DNA of 40,965 nt. Source: Brevibacterium sp. GTDB taxonomy: Bacteria > Actinomycetota > Actinomycetes > Actinomycetales > Brevibacteriaceae. The notes beneath the pieces are model-generated. The model ran no database searches, was not told the DNA's origin, and saw only the letters and a program-made list of their open reading frames with translations. Shown in pieces: positions 32,233 to 40,959 of this stretch. The stretch's first letter is position 1. Every line of letters begins with the position of its first letter. The stretch lies in assembly GCF_022712115.1 (NCBI RefSeq), contig NZ_JALAHB010000232.1, positions 1-40,965 on the forward strand. Direction: 5' to 3'. The position numbers and the translations under genes were made by a program.

Positions 32233-33111
32233 TCACTCCTGCCGCACAGGCGTCTCCAGCACTGTCTCCCCGCGAGGCCCGGCGAGCACCGCCCGGAAGC
32301 CCGGGCACGCCGCCTCCTCCACGGTGAAGGAGCCGCCGTCCGCGCCCGAGGCCGCGAGCACTCCCAGCGCGGCGGCCAGTGCCGCGGGGTCCGGAGCGAA
32401 GAATTCGAGACGTTCCAGCGTGAGCGCCGCTTCTCCCGCCCCGCTGACGCCCGGAGCGGCTGCCGAGCCGGTCTCGGACGCGGAAGCACCGGTCTCGGGC
32501 GCGAAGCCACCGGCCTCGGGCGTGGAAGGACCGGCCGCGGAAGCCGGATCACCAGCGCCCTGGCGCAGCGTCCGAGCCGGATGCGGGGACTCCGCCCAGT
32601 CGATGAGGAAGGGCTGAGCCCCGCCGTACGCCAGCGGCGCGCGCCGGGTGAGGCGCCATTCGAGGCGGCCTCCCTCCGGGGTGTCCCGTGCCATGTCGAA
32701 CACGGCGCCGTAGTCCACTCCGGCCTCGTCCGCCGCAGCCACCGTCGCATCGAGATCGTCCGGGTGGACGGCCCAGCGCTGCGCGGCCATCCGGTCGAAG
32801 CCCGCCAGCTGCGCGGCGGCCAGTGCCGGGTCCTGCGCAGGATCGGGTCCGAGGATCTCGAGGTAGGTGAGCGAGTCCGCGCCCCATCCGCGTGGGATCA
32901 GCGGGACGAGGTGGTTGGCCGTGCCGCGGCCCGGGTGGCTCCCGCCCGGCACGGACTTCGCCCCGGTGAGCTCCTCGAACTCGGCGACCCCGGCCGCCAG
33001 CTCCGGCACCGCGACGACCAGGTGATCGAAGGTGGAGGGGATCCCGCTCGCAGTGGGGCGCGCCGGCACGGCCTCACTCTCACCGCCCCGCGCGGGCACG
33101 GCCTCGCTCAC
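32233..33111 (-). CDS. VOC-family (glyoxalase-like) protein, second of a tandem pair
   Basis: A 292-residue protein with an N-terminal glyoxalase-like domain beginning FDHLVVAVPELAAGVAEFEELTG (about residue 28) and including GTANHLVPL, YLEILGPDP and GGRLEWRLTRR. A long Ala/Gly/Ser/Glu linker (about 185-235) precedes a short C-terminal module (LERLEFFAPDPAALAAALGVL). The start is GTG 33111, overlapping the stop of the first copy. The N-terminus contains a SEAVPAR repeat, so a later start is possible. It resembles the DUF-type glyoxalase-like group (Glyoxalase_3). Substrate unknown. Confidence 0.75.
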   Translation of the reverse strand: MSEAVPARGGESEAVPARPTASGIPSTFDHLVVAVPELAAGVAEFEELTGAKSVPGGSHPGRGTANHLVPLIPRGWGADSLTYLEILGPDPAQDPALAAAQLAGFDRMAAQRWAVHPDDLDATVAAADEAGVDYGAVFDMARDTPEGGRLEWRLTRRAPLAYGGAQPFLIDWAESPHPARTLRQGAGDPASAAGPSTPEAGGFAPETGASASETGSAAAPGVSGAGEAALTLERLEFFAPDPAALAAALGVLAASGADGGSFTVEEAACPGFRAVLAGPRGETVLETPVRQE

Positions 33112-33767
33112 AGCTCGACCGAGCCGGTGGGGCCGGCGAGCACCGCGCGGAGGAGACCGTCGCCCTGCACCACTTCCGTGTCGGGAGCACCGGCTGCAGC
33201 GAGCACGGCCGCGAAGTCCTCCGGTTCAGGCACGAGCACCTCGAACGACTCCAGCGTGAGGACCGGCAGATCCGCCTGCGAAGGGTGCCTCGTCTGCTGC
33301 CAGTCGATGAGGAAGGGCTGGAGCCCGTCATGCGGCAGCTCCTCACGGGAGGTGAGACGCCACTCGAGGAGCGTGCCCTCCGGGTCCCGGCGGGACATGT
33401 CGCGCACCTCGCCCACGTCCGCACCGGAATCGGCGGCGGCCTGCACGGCGGCGTCGAAGTCCTGCGGCCTCACCGCCCAGGTCCGCAGCACCGGCTCCGT
33501 CACCGTGTGCACACCCAGCGGCAGCGCAGTCCCAGCCGGAATCACCTGCTCCGGGTCCGGACCGAGGATCTCCAGATAGGTGCGCGGACGGCCCTCGTCC
33601 ACCCAGCCCTGCGGCTCCAGCCGCACCAGGTAGTTGGCGGTGCCGAGGCCCACGTGCCGGCCCCCGAACACCGGCGTCACACCGGTGCGCTCCGCGAAGG
33701 CGGCCACACCGGCTTCCAGGTCCGGGACTTCGTAGACGAGATGGTCGAGGATCTGCGGGATAGCCAT
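33108..33767 (-). CDS. VOC-family (glyoxalase-like) protein, first of a tandem pair
   Basis: A 219-residue paralogue of the product at 32233: ILDHLVYEVPDLEAGVAAFAERTG at the N-terminus, GTANYLVRL, YLEILGPDPEQV, GTLLEWRLTSRE, FLIDWQQTRHP and a C-terminal LESFEVLVPEPEDFAAVLAAAG module. It lacks the long linker of its partner, so it is closer to the ancestral form. The ATG at 33767 starts the conserved domain directly. The two genes overlap by four bases and arose by tandem duplication. Function unknown. Confidence 0.8.
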   Translation of the reverse strand: MAIPQILDHLVYEVPDLEAGVAAFAERTGVTPVFGGRHVGLGTANYLVRLEPQGWVDEGRPRTYLEILGPDPEQVIPAGTALPLGVHTVTEPVLRTWAVRPQDFDAAVQAAADSGADVGEVRDMSRRDPEGTLLEWRLTSREELPHDGLQPFLIDWQQTRHPSQADLPVLTLESFEVLVPEPEDFAAVLAAAGAPDTEVVQGDGLLRAVLAGPTGSVEL

Positions 33768-33852
33768 GCCCCGACGATACAGATCCACGCACCGGCTGGT
33801 CACACGCTGCCAGCTGCCGGACAAGCAGGCCGAGCCGAGCGGCCAGTGCCAG

Positions 33853-33952
33853 TCCGGGCGGGCCAGGCAACCAGCCAGCCGGTCCGGGCGGGCCGCACAC
33901 GCCGATCCCGCAGGGGCCTCGGGCGGGCCCGTCTCAGTCGTCCGGGCGGGCC
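33853..33952. repeat. Four copies of TCCGGGCGGGCC
   Basis: TCCGGGCGGGCC begins at 33853, 33883 and 33941, and a variant CTCGGGCGGGCC begins at 33918. The last copy is inside the 3' end of the gene at 33934. The spacing is irregular (30, 35 and 23 bases). It may be a local GC-rich slippage product. Confidence 0.55.
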
Positions 33953-34236
33953 GTCACGGTGTGCGTGCCGTCCGGACTGCGGGTGATGACGTCGCCGTGC
34001 TGTGCCGCGAGCTCCTGGATCTCCTCCTCGTCCGCTCTGCGATACCCCACCTCTGCGTCGTAATCGACCTCCGCGTCCCCCAGCACGTTCCGCGCCGCGT
34101 CGTTGACCGCGTCCAGCGCACCGCTGCCGCTGGACTCCTCACCGCTGTCCCCGCGGCGCGTGGGGCCGGGACCGTCAGCGGCCTCCCGCGCACGGCTGGG
34201 ACCGTTCCTGCCGTCGTGTCCGTTCTGGTCTGCCAT
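33934..34236 (-). CDS. Small hydrophilic protein of unknown function
   Basis: A 100-residue, charged, Gly/Asp/Glu/Arg-rich protein from the ATG at 34236, which has GGGAGG five bases upstream. The first half (MADQNGHDGRNGPSRAREAADG) looks disordered. The second half carries ARNVLGDAEVDYDAEVGYRRADEEEIQELAAQHGDVITRSPDGTHTV and may fold. I do not recognise a family. It is divergent from the PucR gene, and the 146 bases between them should hold both promoters, though none is clear. Confidence 0.6.
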   Translation of the reverse strand: MADQNGHDGRNGPSRAREAADGPGPTRRGDSGEESSGSGALDAVNDAARNVLGDAEVDYDAEVGYRRADEEEIQELAAQHGDVITRSPDGTHTVTARPDD

Positions 34237-34382
34237 GGCATCCTCCCCTTGCTCGACGGAGCCGCTCAGAGGAGCGGTGCCATCGACGCTACTCGCTCCG
34301 CCGGGTGTGCAAAAGGGGGTGCGTGCAGCACCGCCGGGAGGGAGGAGCACCGGGAGACGGCCTCCTCTGGCACCCTTGGCTC

Positions 34383-35549
34383 ATGACGGTGACGATTGCC
34401 CAGATCGCAGAACGGCTCAAAGACTCGCAGGAGACCATCGCGAACGAGGCCGCAGACCGTCTGTTCACGGAGCTGGCCTCCTATGCGGCGGTGCCGCGCG
34501 CCCTGATCCTGGAATCCGCCCGCACCAATGTGAGCCGCGGCGTCGACACGCTCATCAGCCGCAGCGCGCCCACCCGCGCGCAGGTCGGCGAGGACCGGGA
34601 CACCACGCGCGACCGGATCGAACGAGGCGTCCCCATCCAGGACATCATCCGCGCCTACCGCATCTGCCTCAGCGTCACCCACGCACGCTTCCTCAGCCTC
34701 GCGCAGGAGCACGGTCTGCCGGCCGAGGAGACCCTCACCGGGTCCACGCTGCTCTGGGAGGTGGGCGACTGGTTCGTGGCGGGAGCGGCCGCGGAGTACC
34801 GGGACCATGCCGGCGCCGAAGCCGTCCAGCACTCCCTGGCCCGAGGCTCGCTGGTCACGGACCTCCTCCAGGACCGTGCGGACGAGCCGCACGTCCTGCA
34901 CCGCGCGGTGGGCTTCGGCATCGACCCGGAGCACTCCTACTCGGTGCTCATCGCCGGCCCGCCGCCGGAGCGCCCCGCCCGTTTCCTCGCAGAACTGGAG
35001 CGCGCCTGCCGCGGCCCCCATGCCGCAGCCCTGCTGGCGCAGGTGGGTGAGCGGATCATCGGCCTGGCCGCACAGCCGCCCGCTCTCCGGGTGAGCACAC
35101 CCGTGGCGGTGGGCACGCCGGCACCGCTCACGGAGCTCTCGTCCTCCGCGGGGATCGCAGAGAGGATATGGCGGTTCGTCCGCACCCGGGAACCCGGCGT
35201 CCACACACTGTCCACCTGCTCCTGGCGTCTCGCCGTGGCGGAGGAGCCGGAGATCGGCGATCACCTGGTTCAGAGCCTCCTCACGCCCCTGCGACCGCGG
35301 ACCGCCACCGGGGCGGAGCTCCTCTCCACCCTGCGCACGCTCCTTGCGGTCGGCATGAATGTGCGGCTGGCGGCCGAGGAGCTGCTCGTACACGAGAACA
35401 CGGTCCGCTACCGCCTGCAGCGCTGCCGCGAACGCACGGGGCGCCGTCTGGAGACGCTGCCCGAGCTGTTCGAGCTCGCCTGGGCGCTGGAGGCCTGGGA
35501 CACGGACGCCGCAACTCCGCACGGCACGGGCGCCGCGTCACCGGACTAG
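34383..35549 (+). CDS. PucR/CdaR-family transcriptional regulator
   Basis: A 388-residue activator-type regulator. A RsbRD-like N-terminal region (about 10-150) precedes a central GGDEF-like/PucR segment. The C-terminal HTH_30 domain, LLAVGMNVRLAAEELLVHENTVRYRLQRCRERTGR (about 322-356), is the family's diagnostic DNA-binding part. The ATG at 34383 is chosen because residues from MTVTIAQIAERL fit the domain; upstream in-frame sequence is unrelated. It is the first gene before a plus-strand catabolic cluster and probably controls it. CdaR of E. coli, in the same superfamily, regulates glucarate use, but this protein sits with a different gene set. Confidence 0.88.
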   Translation: MTVTIAQIAERLKDSQETIANEAADRLFTELASYAAVPRALILESARTNVSRGVDTLISRSAPTRAQVGEDRDTTRDRIERGVPIQDIIRAYRICLSVTHARFLSLAQEHGLPAEETLTGSTLLWEVGDWFVAGAAAEYRDHAGAEAVQHSLARGSLVTDLLQDRADEPHVLHRAVGFGIDPEHSYSVLIAGPPPERPARFLAELERACRGPHAAALLAQVGERIIGLAAQPPALRVSTPVAVGTPAPLTELSSSAGIAERIWRFVRTREPGVHTLSTCSWRLAVAEEPEIGDHLVQSLLTPLRPRTATGAELLSTLRTLLAVGMNVRLAAEELLVHENTVRYRLQRCRERTGRRLETLPELFELAWALEAWDTDAATPHGTGAASPD

Positions 35550-35608
35550 GCGGGCGCTGCGTCTCCGGAATAGACGACGCCACGGCTCCGGAGCAGCACG
35601 CCACGGAA

Positions 35609-35624
35609 CTGTGGAGATCTACAG
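35609..35624. promoter_or_regulatory. Imperfect dyad CTGT-N8-ACAG in the ligase promoter region
   Basis: CTGTGGAGATCTACAG is a partly symmetric 16-base site in the 255-base gap between the PucR gene and the ligase gene. It is a candidate PucR-binding site, with no second copy seen. The rest of the gap has no clear promoter. Confidence 0.3.
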
Positions 35625-35804
35625 ATTTCGCCGCTGAAGTCTGGGGAGCGCTCTCTCGCGCTCGGCCCCCGCACGGAGCAGAATCGACAGCGAGAGCCTG
35701 CCTCGGTAGAGGCGTGACGCGGAGGCGCTGCGACCGCGCCCGCCACGCACCCGGCATCACAGCGCAGGCCGCATAGTCGACGAGGACAGCAGGGAGCACC
35801 ACAC

Positions 35805-37619
35805 ATGCCAGAGACGCCTGAGAGGTCGACTGCCGAACACGCTGCGGCGGGCACCCACGCGCCTTCCGCCGCGCCTTCCGCCGTTCACCGGTCCGCCGGT
35901 GCGGCTCCCACCGAGCACACGTTCGCCGAGCTGTGGGCGGCCACAGTCGCCGCCCGCCCGGACGCGCCCTTCCTCCTGTTCCCCGATCCCGTGCCCTCGT
36001 CCACGGAACAGGCCGCCTCCTCACCTCCGGCAGCCGGTTCGGAGCACGCTGCCGCCTCACCGCCCGCAGCCGATCCGGAGCCCCTGCGCCCTCCCGCACA
36101 GTGGACCTACCGAGAGTTCGACGCGGTGGTGCGCGGGACAGAAGGCGTCCTCCGTGCGCACGGGGTCGCCCCCGGTGACGCCGTGCACGTCTGCCTGCGG
36201 AACTGCCCGGGGTTCGTCGCCGTCTGGCTGGCCGCCGCCCGGATGGGCGCCTGGATCGTCCCCGTGGACCCGGAATCGAGCTCCCGCGACATCGCGGACC
36301 ACCTCGCGCGCATCTCCCCGGTCCTCGGCATCTGTGCCGAGGCCCGGGCCTCCGTCTACCGCGAGCGTGCGGATGACTCGCCGATGGCAGTCCTCGAACT
36401 GACGGAGACGAGCCGGGACCTCGCGCCCGGCGGCCTGCTCCATCCCGCCTCGGCGGCTTCCGCCCTGTCCGCGGCCGCGCCGGTGACCGCCGCCTCCCCG
36501 GCAGCCGCCGCCTCCTCGGCCGAGTCCACCGAGGCTCCCCTCCCTCCTACCCCGGAGAACCGGCTGGCCATCATGTTCACCTCGGGCTCCACCTCCCGCC
36601 CCAAGGGAGTGGAGCTCACACAGGCCAACTACGCGCAGGTGGGACCCGCCATGGCCTCCGCCGCGCACCTGGGCCCACAGGACCGCTGGTTCGTGAGCCT
36701 GCCCCTGTTCCATGCGAACGCGCAGTACTACTGCTTCGCCTCCGCGATCGCCGCGGGCGCCTCCGTGGCGCTGGCGCCGCGGTTCTCCGCAAGCCGCTGG
36801 GCGGAGCAGTGCCGGGACCTGGAGGCGACGCACGCGAGCCTGTTCGCGGCTCCGGCCCGCATGATCCTGGCGCGGACGCCGCCGGAGACCGCCCCGCTCG
36901 CGCTCAGGCACGTCTGGTTCGCCCAGCCGCTGAGCACCGCGCACTACGAGGGGCTGAGCCGCCTGGCCGGATGCGCGCCCCGGCAGCTGTACGGGATGAC
37001 GGAGACCGTCGCCGCGGTCACCTGCGACGCCGCCGATCCGCCGCGGCCGGAGACCATCGGCCGTCCGCTCCCTGGGCGGCTGATCGTCCTGCTCGATCCG
37101 GTCACCCATGCCGAGGCCCCCGCCGGCGAGCCGGGCGTCATCGCCGTGGACGGCGAGCCCGGCGTCGACCTGTTCGCGGGCTACCTCGACGATCCGGAGA
37201 CCACCGCCCGCACGTTCACCCGCGACGAGCACGGCCGCAGGCTGTTCCTCACCGGCGATCTCGCCGTGTGTGAGCCCGACGGCAGGCTCCGGTTCATCGG
37301 CCGCACCGACGACGTCATCAAGGTCGCGGGCGAGAACGTGAGCCTGTCCGAGGTGGAGACGGCCGCGGCCGAGGCCCCCGGCGTGAGCGAGGTCGCCGTC
37401 ATCGCCGTGCCCGACGAGATCCGCGACGCGGTGCCGGAGGCCCACTTCGTGCCCGAGGTCCCGGATGCGCCGCCCAGCGAGGCGCAGCTGCACGCATGGG
37501 CCGAGCGGAACCTCGCGCCCGCCGCACGACCCCGGGCCTGGCATCGGATCGACGCGCTGCCGCGCACCAGCGTCGGGAAGATCCGGCGGTTCCTGGTGGG
37601 CCGCAGCGAGCCGGCCTGA
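35805..37619 (+). CDS. AMP-forming acyl-CoA synthetase / ligase
   Basis: A 604-residue member of the ANL superfamily, activating a carboxylic acid as an acyl-adenylate and usually transferring it to CoA. Visible core motifs are FTSGSTSRPKGVELTQANY (A3, about 259-277), PLFHANAQYYC, YGMTETVAAVT (A5, about 397-407), LTGDLAVCEPDGRLRFIGRTDDVIKVAGENVSLSEVE (A7-A8, about 482-518) and the C-terminal catalytic lysine in RTSVGKIRRFL. An Ala/Pro/Ser-rich N-terminus and a second such stretch at about 215-250 are insertions between conserved blocks. The acid is unknown; the TRAP receptor, dehydrogenase and FAH hydrolase downstream suggest an imported organic acid. Confidence 0.88.
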   Translation: MPETPERSTAEHAAAGTHAPSAAPSAVHRSAGAAPTEHTFAELWAATVAARPDAPFLLFPDPVPSSTEQAASSPPAAGSEHAAASPPAADPEPLRPPAQWTYREFDAVVRGTEGVLRAHGVAPGDAVHVCLRNCPGFVAVWLAAARMGAWIVPVDPESSSRDIADHLARISPVLGICAEARASVYRERADDSPMAVLELTETSRDLAPGGLLHPASAASALSAAAPVTAASPAAAASSAESTEAPLPPTPENRLAIMFTSGSTSRPKGVELTQANYAQVGPAMASAAHLGPQDRWFVSLPLFHANAQYYCFASAIAAGASVALAPRFSASRWAEQCRDLEATHASLFAAPARMILARTPPETAPLALRHVWFAQPLSTAHYEGLSRLAGCAPRQLYGMTETVAAVTCDAADPPRPETIGRPLPGRLIVLLDPVTHAEAPAGEPGVIAVDGEPGVDLFAGYLDDPETTARTFTRDEHGRRLFLTGDLAVCEPDGRLRFIGRTDDVIKVAGENVSLSEVETAAAEAPGVSEVAVIAVPDEIRDAVPEAHFVPEVPDAPPSEAQLHAWAERNLAPAARPRAWHRIDALPRTSVGKIRRFLVGRSEPA

Positions 37620-37682
37620 CGCCGCGCCGCACAGCAACCACACTACACAGCGCCACAGTCACATCCACACGAAGGAAGATCG

Positions 37683-38891
37683 ATGAAGATTTCCGCACAG
37701 ATCGCGGCCGCTGCGGTCGCAGTGCTCACATTCTCAGGCTGTGCCGGCGGCATCGGCAAGGAGGCGAACACGCTCACGCTCGGATTCGCCCACGTCGTAG
37801 GCGAGGACTCCGCACTCGGAGAGGCGGCCAAGGCGATGGTCGCGGCCATCGAGGAGGAGTACGACGGCACGGTCGAGACCGAGTACTACTGGGCCGGCGC
37901 CCTGGCCGGCGGCCCGGAGCTGCTCCACGCGGTGGGAGACGGCCGGACCGAGCTGGCCAACTCCCCCGCGGCCTACTCCGCGAACGAACTCCCGGCGGCG
38001 ACGTGGACCGACACGCTCCCGGCTCTCGCCGGCCCGGCGCCGCTCGCCACCGCGATGGCCGGTTCAGCGGCCCACACCCAGCTGTTCCGGGAGCCGCTGC
38101 TCACGGAGGAGTACGCGGCACAGGGCGTCACCCCGCTGGGCGTCCTCATCCCGGACTACTTCTACATGGTGTGCAACACGCCCGTGGAGTCCGCCGAGGA
38201 CGCCCGCGGGCTCCAGGTCCGCGCAGGCAGTCCCACGCACACGCGGGAGCTCGAGGCGCTGGGCATGACACCGGTGTCCATCGAATGGGGAGAGACCTAC
38301 GACGCCCTCTCCCGCGGCACCATCGACTGCACCCTCACCTCCCTCTCCGGCGCCGTGGACCTCGGCCTCTACGAGAACGCGAAGCACGTGGCGATGGTGC
38401 CCTTCGCGCCCACCGTGCTCCCCGTGCTCATGAACACGGACGCCCTCGAATCGCTCGACCCGGACATGCAGGACTTCATGCGCACGGAGGCCGTCGCCGC
38501 CTACCTGCGCGGATACATGAAGGCCGGCATCGCGGACAACCAGGAGCTCTATGCCGAGGGCGGAGCCCTTGCCGAGGACGGCGACGTCACCGTCACCCAG
38601 CCCGGGGAGCTCATCGCGGAGCTCGACGAGTTCCGCGCGGCCGAGCTGGAGGAGCTGCCGGGGAAGGCCCCCGAGAGCGTCGAGGATCCGGCCGCGGTCA
38701 TCGAGGACTACACCGCGGACATGGCGCAGTGGCGAGCGCGGTTCTCCGAGCTCTCCGGCATCCCCGAGGACGGCTACGCCACGCCGGAGGAGACGATCGC
38801 CGGCGTCGAGTCGGTGACCGACCCGGACGCCCTCGTCGACTCCTTCGTCGACGAATTCAGCGCCGAGGCGCTCACCCCCAGTGCAGACTGA
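37683..38891 (+). CDS. TRAP transporter receptor lipoprotein (DctP family)
   Basis: A 402-residue extracytoplasmic solute receptor for a tripartite ATP-independent periplasmic transporter. The signal peptide ends FSGCAGG (Cys about residue 20). NTLTLGFAHVVGEDSALGEAAKAMVAAIEEEYDGTVETEYYWAG is the DctP opening, LQVRAGSPTHTRELEALGMTPVSIEWGETYDALSRGTIDC (about 178-217) carries the ligand Arg and the conserved turn. The gene has a GAAGGAAG site. No DctQ or DctM gene is in the window, so the membrane partners must lie beyond the right edge or elsewhere. Its neighbours suggest it binds the organic acid processed by this cluster. Confidence 0.87.
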   Translation: MKISAQIAAAAVAVLTFSGCAGGIGKEANTLTLGFAHVVGEDSALGEAAKAMVAAIEEEYDGTVETEYYWAGALAGGPELLHAVGDGRTELANSPAAYSANELPAATWTDTLPALAGPAPLATAMAGSAAHTQLFREPLLTEEYAAQGVTPLGVLIPDYFYMVCNTPVESAEDARGLQVRAGSPTHTRELEALGMTPVSIEWGETYDALSRGTIDCTLTSLSGAVDLGLYENAKHVAMVPFAPTVLPVLMNTDALESLDPDMQDFMRTEAVAAYLRGYMKAGIADNQELYAEGGALAEDGDVTVTQPGELIAELDEFRAAELEELPGKAPESVEDPAAVIEDYTADMAQWRARFSELSGIPEDGYATPEETIAGVESVTDPDALVDSFVDEFSAEALTPSAD

Positions 38892-38934
38892 CACCACCGC
38901 CGGAGAAGACCATCAGTACGGGAAGGGAACGGAC

Positions 38935-40011
38935 ATGCAGAGAATCGCCGTCGTCGGAGCGGGCTCGCTCGGCACCATCACCGGAGCGCTCATCGCGGAA
39001 CGCGGGTACGAGGTCGTGCTGGTCGACGCGAACGCCGCGCACGTGGAGGCGCTGAATCGGTCCGGTGCACACATCACGGGCCACATCGACCGGGTCGTTC
39101 CGGTCACCGCCGCCCTCCCGCAGGACGTGACCGGGGAGTTCGACCTCGTCATCCTGCTGACCAAACAGGTCTACACGGAGCAGGCTCTCGAACCGTTCCT
39201 CGGGAGGCTGAGCCCCGAGGGCGTCGTCTGCACCCTGCAGAACGGCACACCGGAGCAGCACGTGGCCGAGATCGTCGGGGCCGAGCGCACGCTGGCCGGC
39301 AATGTGCGGTTCTCCGCCATCTACCGCGGGCCCGGCGAGTCGCAGCTGGCGACCACCTGGGAGCAGACGCTGGCGCACTCCTTCGACGTGGGCGAGCTCG
39401 ACGGCAGCCTCACCGACCGGCTGAGGGAGACCGCGGAGATCCTCTCCAGCGTGGGGCACTGCGGGCTCACGGACAACATCACCGGCATGAAGTGGTCGAA
39501 ACTGCTCATCAACTCGACGTTCAGCGGCCTCTCCGCCGCGTGCGGCGGCACCTTCGGTGAGGTGATCGACGCCCCGCCCCTCATGCGGGCCGCCCTCCAC
39601 CTCCTCGACGAGGGCATCCGCGCGGGCCAGGCCGCGGGCATCGACATCGAGAGCCTCGGGCCCGCGCCCATCGACGCCTTCACCCTGGACGGGGAGTGGA
39701 GCGCGGAGCGGACCATCGCCTTCTTCACCGATTCGATCGAGAAGCACCGCCAGGCCGAGGCCAGCATGCTCCAGGACCTGCGCAAGGGCATCGACTGCGA
39801 ACGCGACTTCATCAACGGACGCGTGATCGAGGTCGCGGAGAGGCACGGCGTCGAGGTGCCGTTCAACCGCCTGGCGTACACGCTCATCTCACAGGCGGAG
39901 GCGGAGAGGACCGTCCCCCGGTTCGCGGACGGCGTGGCGGCGTTCGAGGAGCTACTGGCCGGCGTGGAGCCGGCCCCTGCCGAGGGCGCTGCGGCGGGAG
40001 GCCTGCGATGA
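38935..40011 (+). CDS. Ketopantoate reductase family dehydrogenase (PanE/ApbA-like)
   Basis: A 358-residue NAD(P)H-dependent 2-oxoacid reductase-like enzyme. The nucleotide-binding motif is VVGAGSLGTITGALIAERGYEVVLVD (about 5-30), the substrate loop LTKQVYTEQAL, and the catalytic lysine region is KWSKLLINSTFSGLSAA (about 183-199). The C-terminal helix bundle has SMLQDLRKGIDCERDFINGRVIEVAERHGVEVPFN, the PanE signature. The start at 38935 has GGAAGGG and begins the Rossmann fold. Located between a TRAP receptor and an FAH hydrolase, it is more likely a catabolic 2-oxo/2-hydroxy acid dehydrogenase than pantothenate biosynthesis. It is longer than typical PanE (about 300). Confidence 0.85.
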   Translation: MQRIAVVGAGSLGTITGALIAERGYEVVLVDANAAHVEALNRSGAHITGHIDRVVPVTAALPQDVTGEFDLVILLTKQVYTEQALEPFLGRLSPEGVVCTLQNGTPEQHVAEIVGAERTLAGNVRFSAIYRGPGESQLATTWEQTLAHSFDVGELDGSLTDRLRETAEILSSVGHCGLTDNITGMKWSKLLINSTFSGLSAACGGTFGEVIDAPPLMRAALHLLDEGIRAGQAAGIDIESLGPAPIDAFTLDGEWSAERTIAFFTDSIEKHRQAEASMLQDLRKGIDCERDFINGRVIEVAERHGVEVPFNRLAYTLISQAEAERTVPRFADGVAAFEELLAGVEPAPAEGAAAGGLR

Positions 40012-40925
40012 GATTCGCGCGTCTGAGAACCGCAGACGGTCAGGAGCTGGGCCTGGTGGCCGAGGATCTGTTCCACCCGGTGCCCGGGTACAGGGACGTG
40101 TCCGAGGCGATCGAACGCGGAGCGGACCTCCACGCCCTCGGCGAGGCCGCGCGCAGGGAGGACGGCCGGGCCTTCGACGAGGAGGATCTCGCCTCACCGC
40201 TGCGCCCGCCCGCCATGCGCGACTGCATGTGCTTCCACGAGCACATCCGCAACTGCAGCCCCGAGGGCGCCCTGGACCCTCTGCACTCGCAGTTCCCCGC
40301 GTTCTACATCAGCAACGGCAACGCGGTGATCGGCCCTCGGGAGGACGTGCGGATCCCGCCGGAGAGCGCGCGCTTCGACGTCGAACTCGAGCTGTGCGCC
40401 GTGCTCGCCCGTGCGGTCTCCAACCCCACTCCGGAGGAAGCACGGGCGGCGATCCTCGGCTACACCACGTACCTCGACTGGAGCGCCAGGGACCTGCAGA
40501 TGCAGGAGATGACGCTCCGGCTGGGGCCGGCGAAGGGGAAGGACTCCGCGACGACGCTGGGGCCGTACTTCGTCACGGCGGACGAGTTCGCGGGCAGGGA
40601 GTCCGGCCTGTCCTACGACGTCCCGATGCGCGCCTGGATCAACGGACGGCAGATCACGGCGGGGAACTGGAACACCATCAACTGGAACATGGGCGACGTC
40701 ATCGCCTATGCCGCCCGCGGCACGACCCTCTCCGCCGGTGAGGTGCTGGGCTCCGGCACGGTGGGCGGGGGCGGCCTCATCGAGCACGAGCTGACCGGCT
40801 CGGAGACGTTCACTCGATATCTGCGGCCCGGCGACGTCGTGGAGACCTCGATCGACCTGCTCGGCTCCACCCGCCAGCGCATCGTCGAGGGGCTCCCCGT
40901 CCATCCGCTCTCCAGCGGATACTGA
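40008..40925 (+). CDS. Fumarylacetoacetate hydrolase (FAH) family protein
   Basis: A 305-residue protein of the FAH superfamily, whose members hydrolyse or decarboxylate beta-diketo or oxo acids with a divalent metal. Metal-site features are ExE in FDVELELCAV (about 124-133) and the DWSARDLQ motif (about 161-168), followed by KGKDSATTLGPYFVT (about 179-193). GEVLGSGTVGGGGLIEHEL and RYLRPGDVVETSIDLLG complete the fold. It starts in an ATGA overlap with the dehydrogenase gene, so the two are coupled. The clear N-terminal domain and CMCFHEHIRN motif resemble the FAH relatives found in aromatic or oxo-acid pathways. Substrate not determinable. Confidence 0.9.
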   Translation: MRFARLRTADGQELGLVAEDLFHPVPGYRDVSEAIERGADLHALGEAARREDGRAFDEEDLASPLRPPAMRDCMCFHEHIRNCSPEGALDPLHSQFPAFYISNGNAVIGPREDVRIPPESARFDVELELCAVLARAVSNPTPEEARAAILGYTTYLDWSARDLQMQEMTLRLGPAKGKDSATTLGPYFVTADEFAGRESGLSYDVPMRAWINGRQITAGNWNTINWNMGDVIAYAARGTTLSAGEVLGSGTVGGGGLIEHELTGSETFTRYLRPGDVVETSIDLLGSTRQRIVEGLPVHPLSSGY

Positions 40926-40940
40926 TCTCCAGCGAATACC

Positions 40941-40959
40941 GAGCGGGGCTGCCGCGCTC
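40941..40959 (+). terminator. Hairpin after the FAH gene
   Basis: GAGCGGGG (40941-40948) and CCGCGCTC (40952-40959) pair at seven of eight positions with a 3-base loop, 15 bases after the FAH stop. The window ends before a T-run could be seen. Confidence 0.4.

Noticed and set aside
33853..33952. GGGCGGGCC repeats considered as a regulatory array
   Set aside because: Spacing is irregular, the motif is low-complexity GC and one copy is in coding sequence.
34383..35549. PucR-family protein considered as the CdaR-type regulator of the glucarate genes
   Set aside because: It lies about 20 kb away beside an unrelated cluster, whereas a LysR gene with matching boxes is inside the island.
38935..40011. 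PanE-like gene considered as pantothenate biosynthesis
   Set aside because: No panB or panC neighbours; it is coupled to an FAH hydrolase and TRAP receptor, and it is longer than usual.
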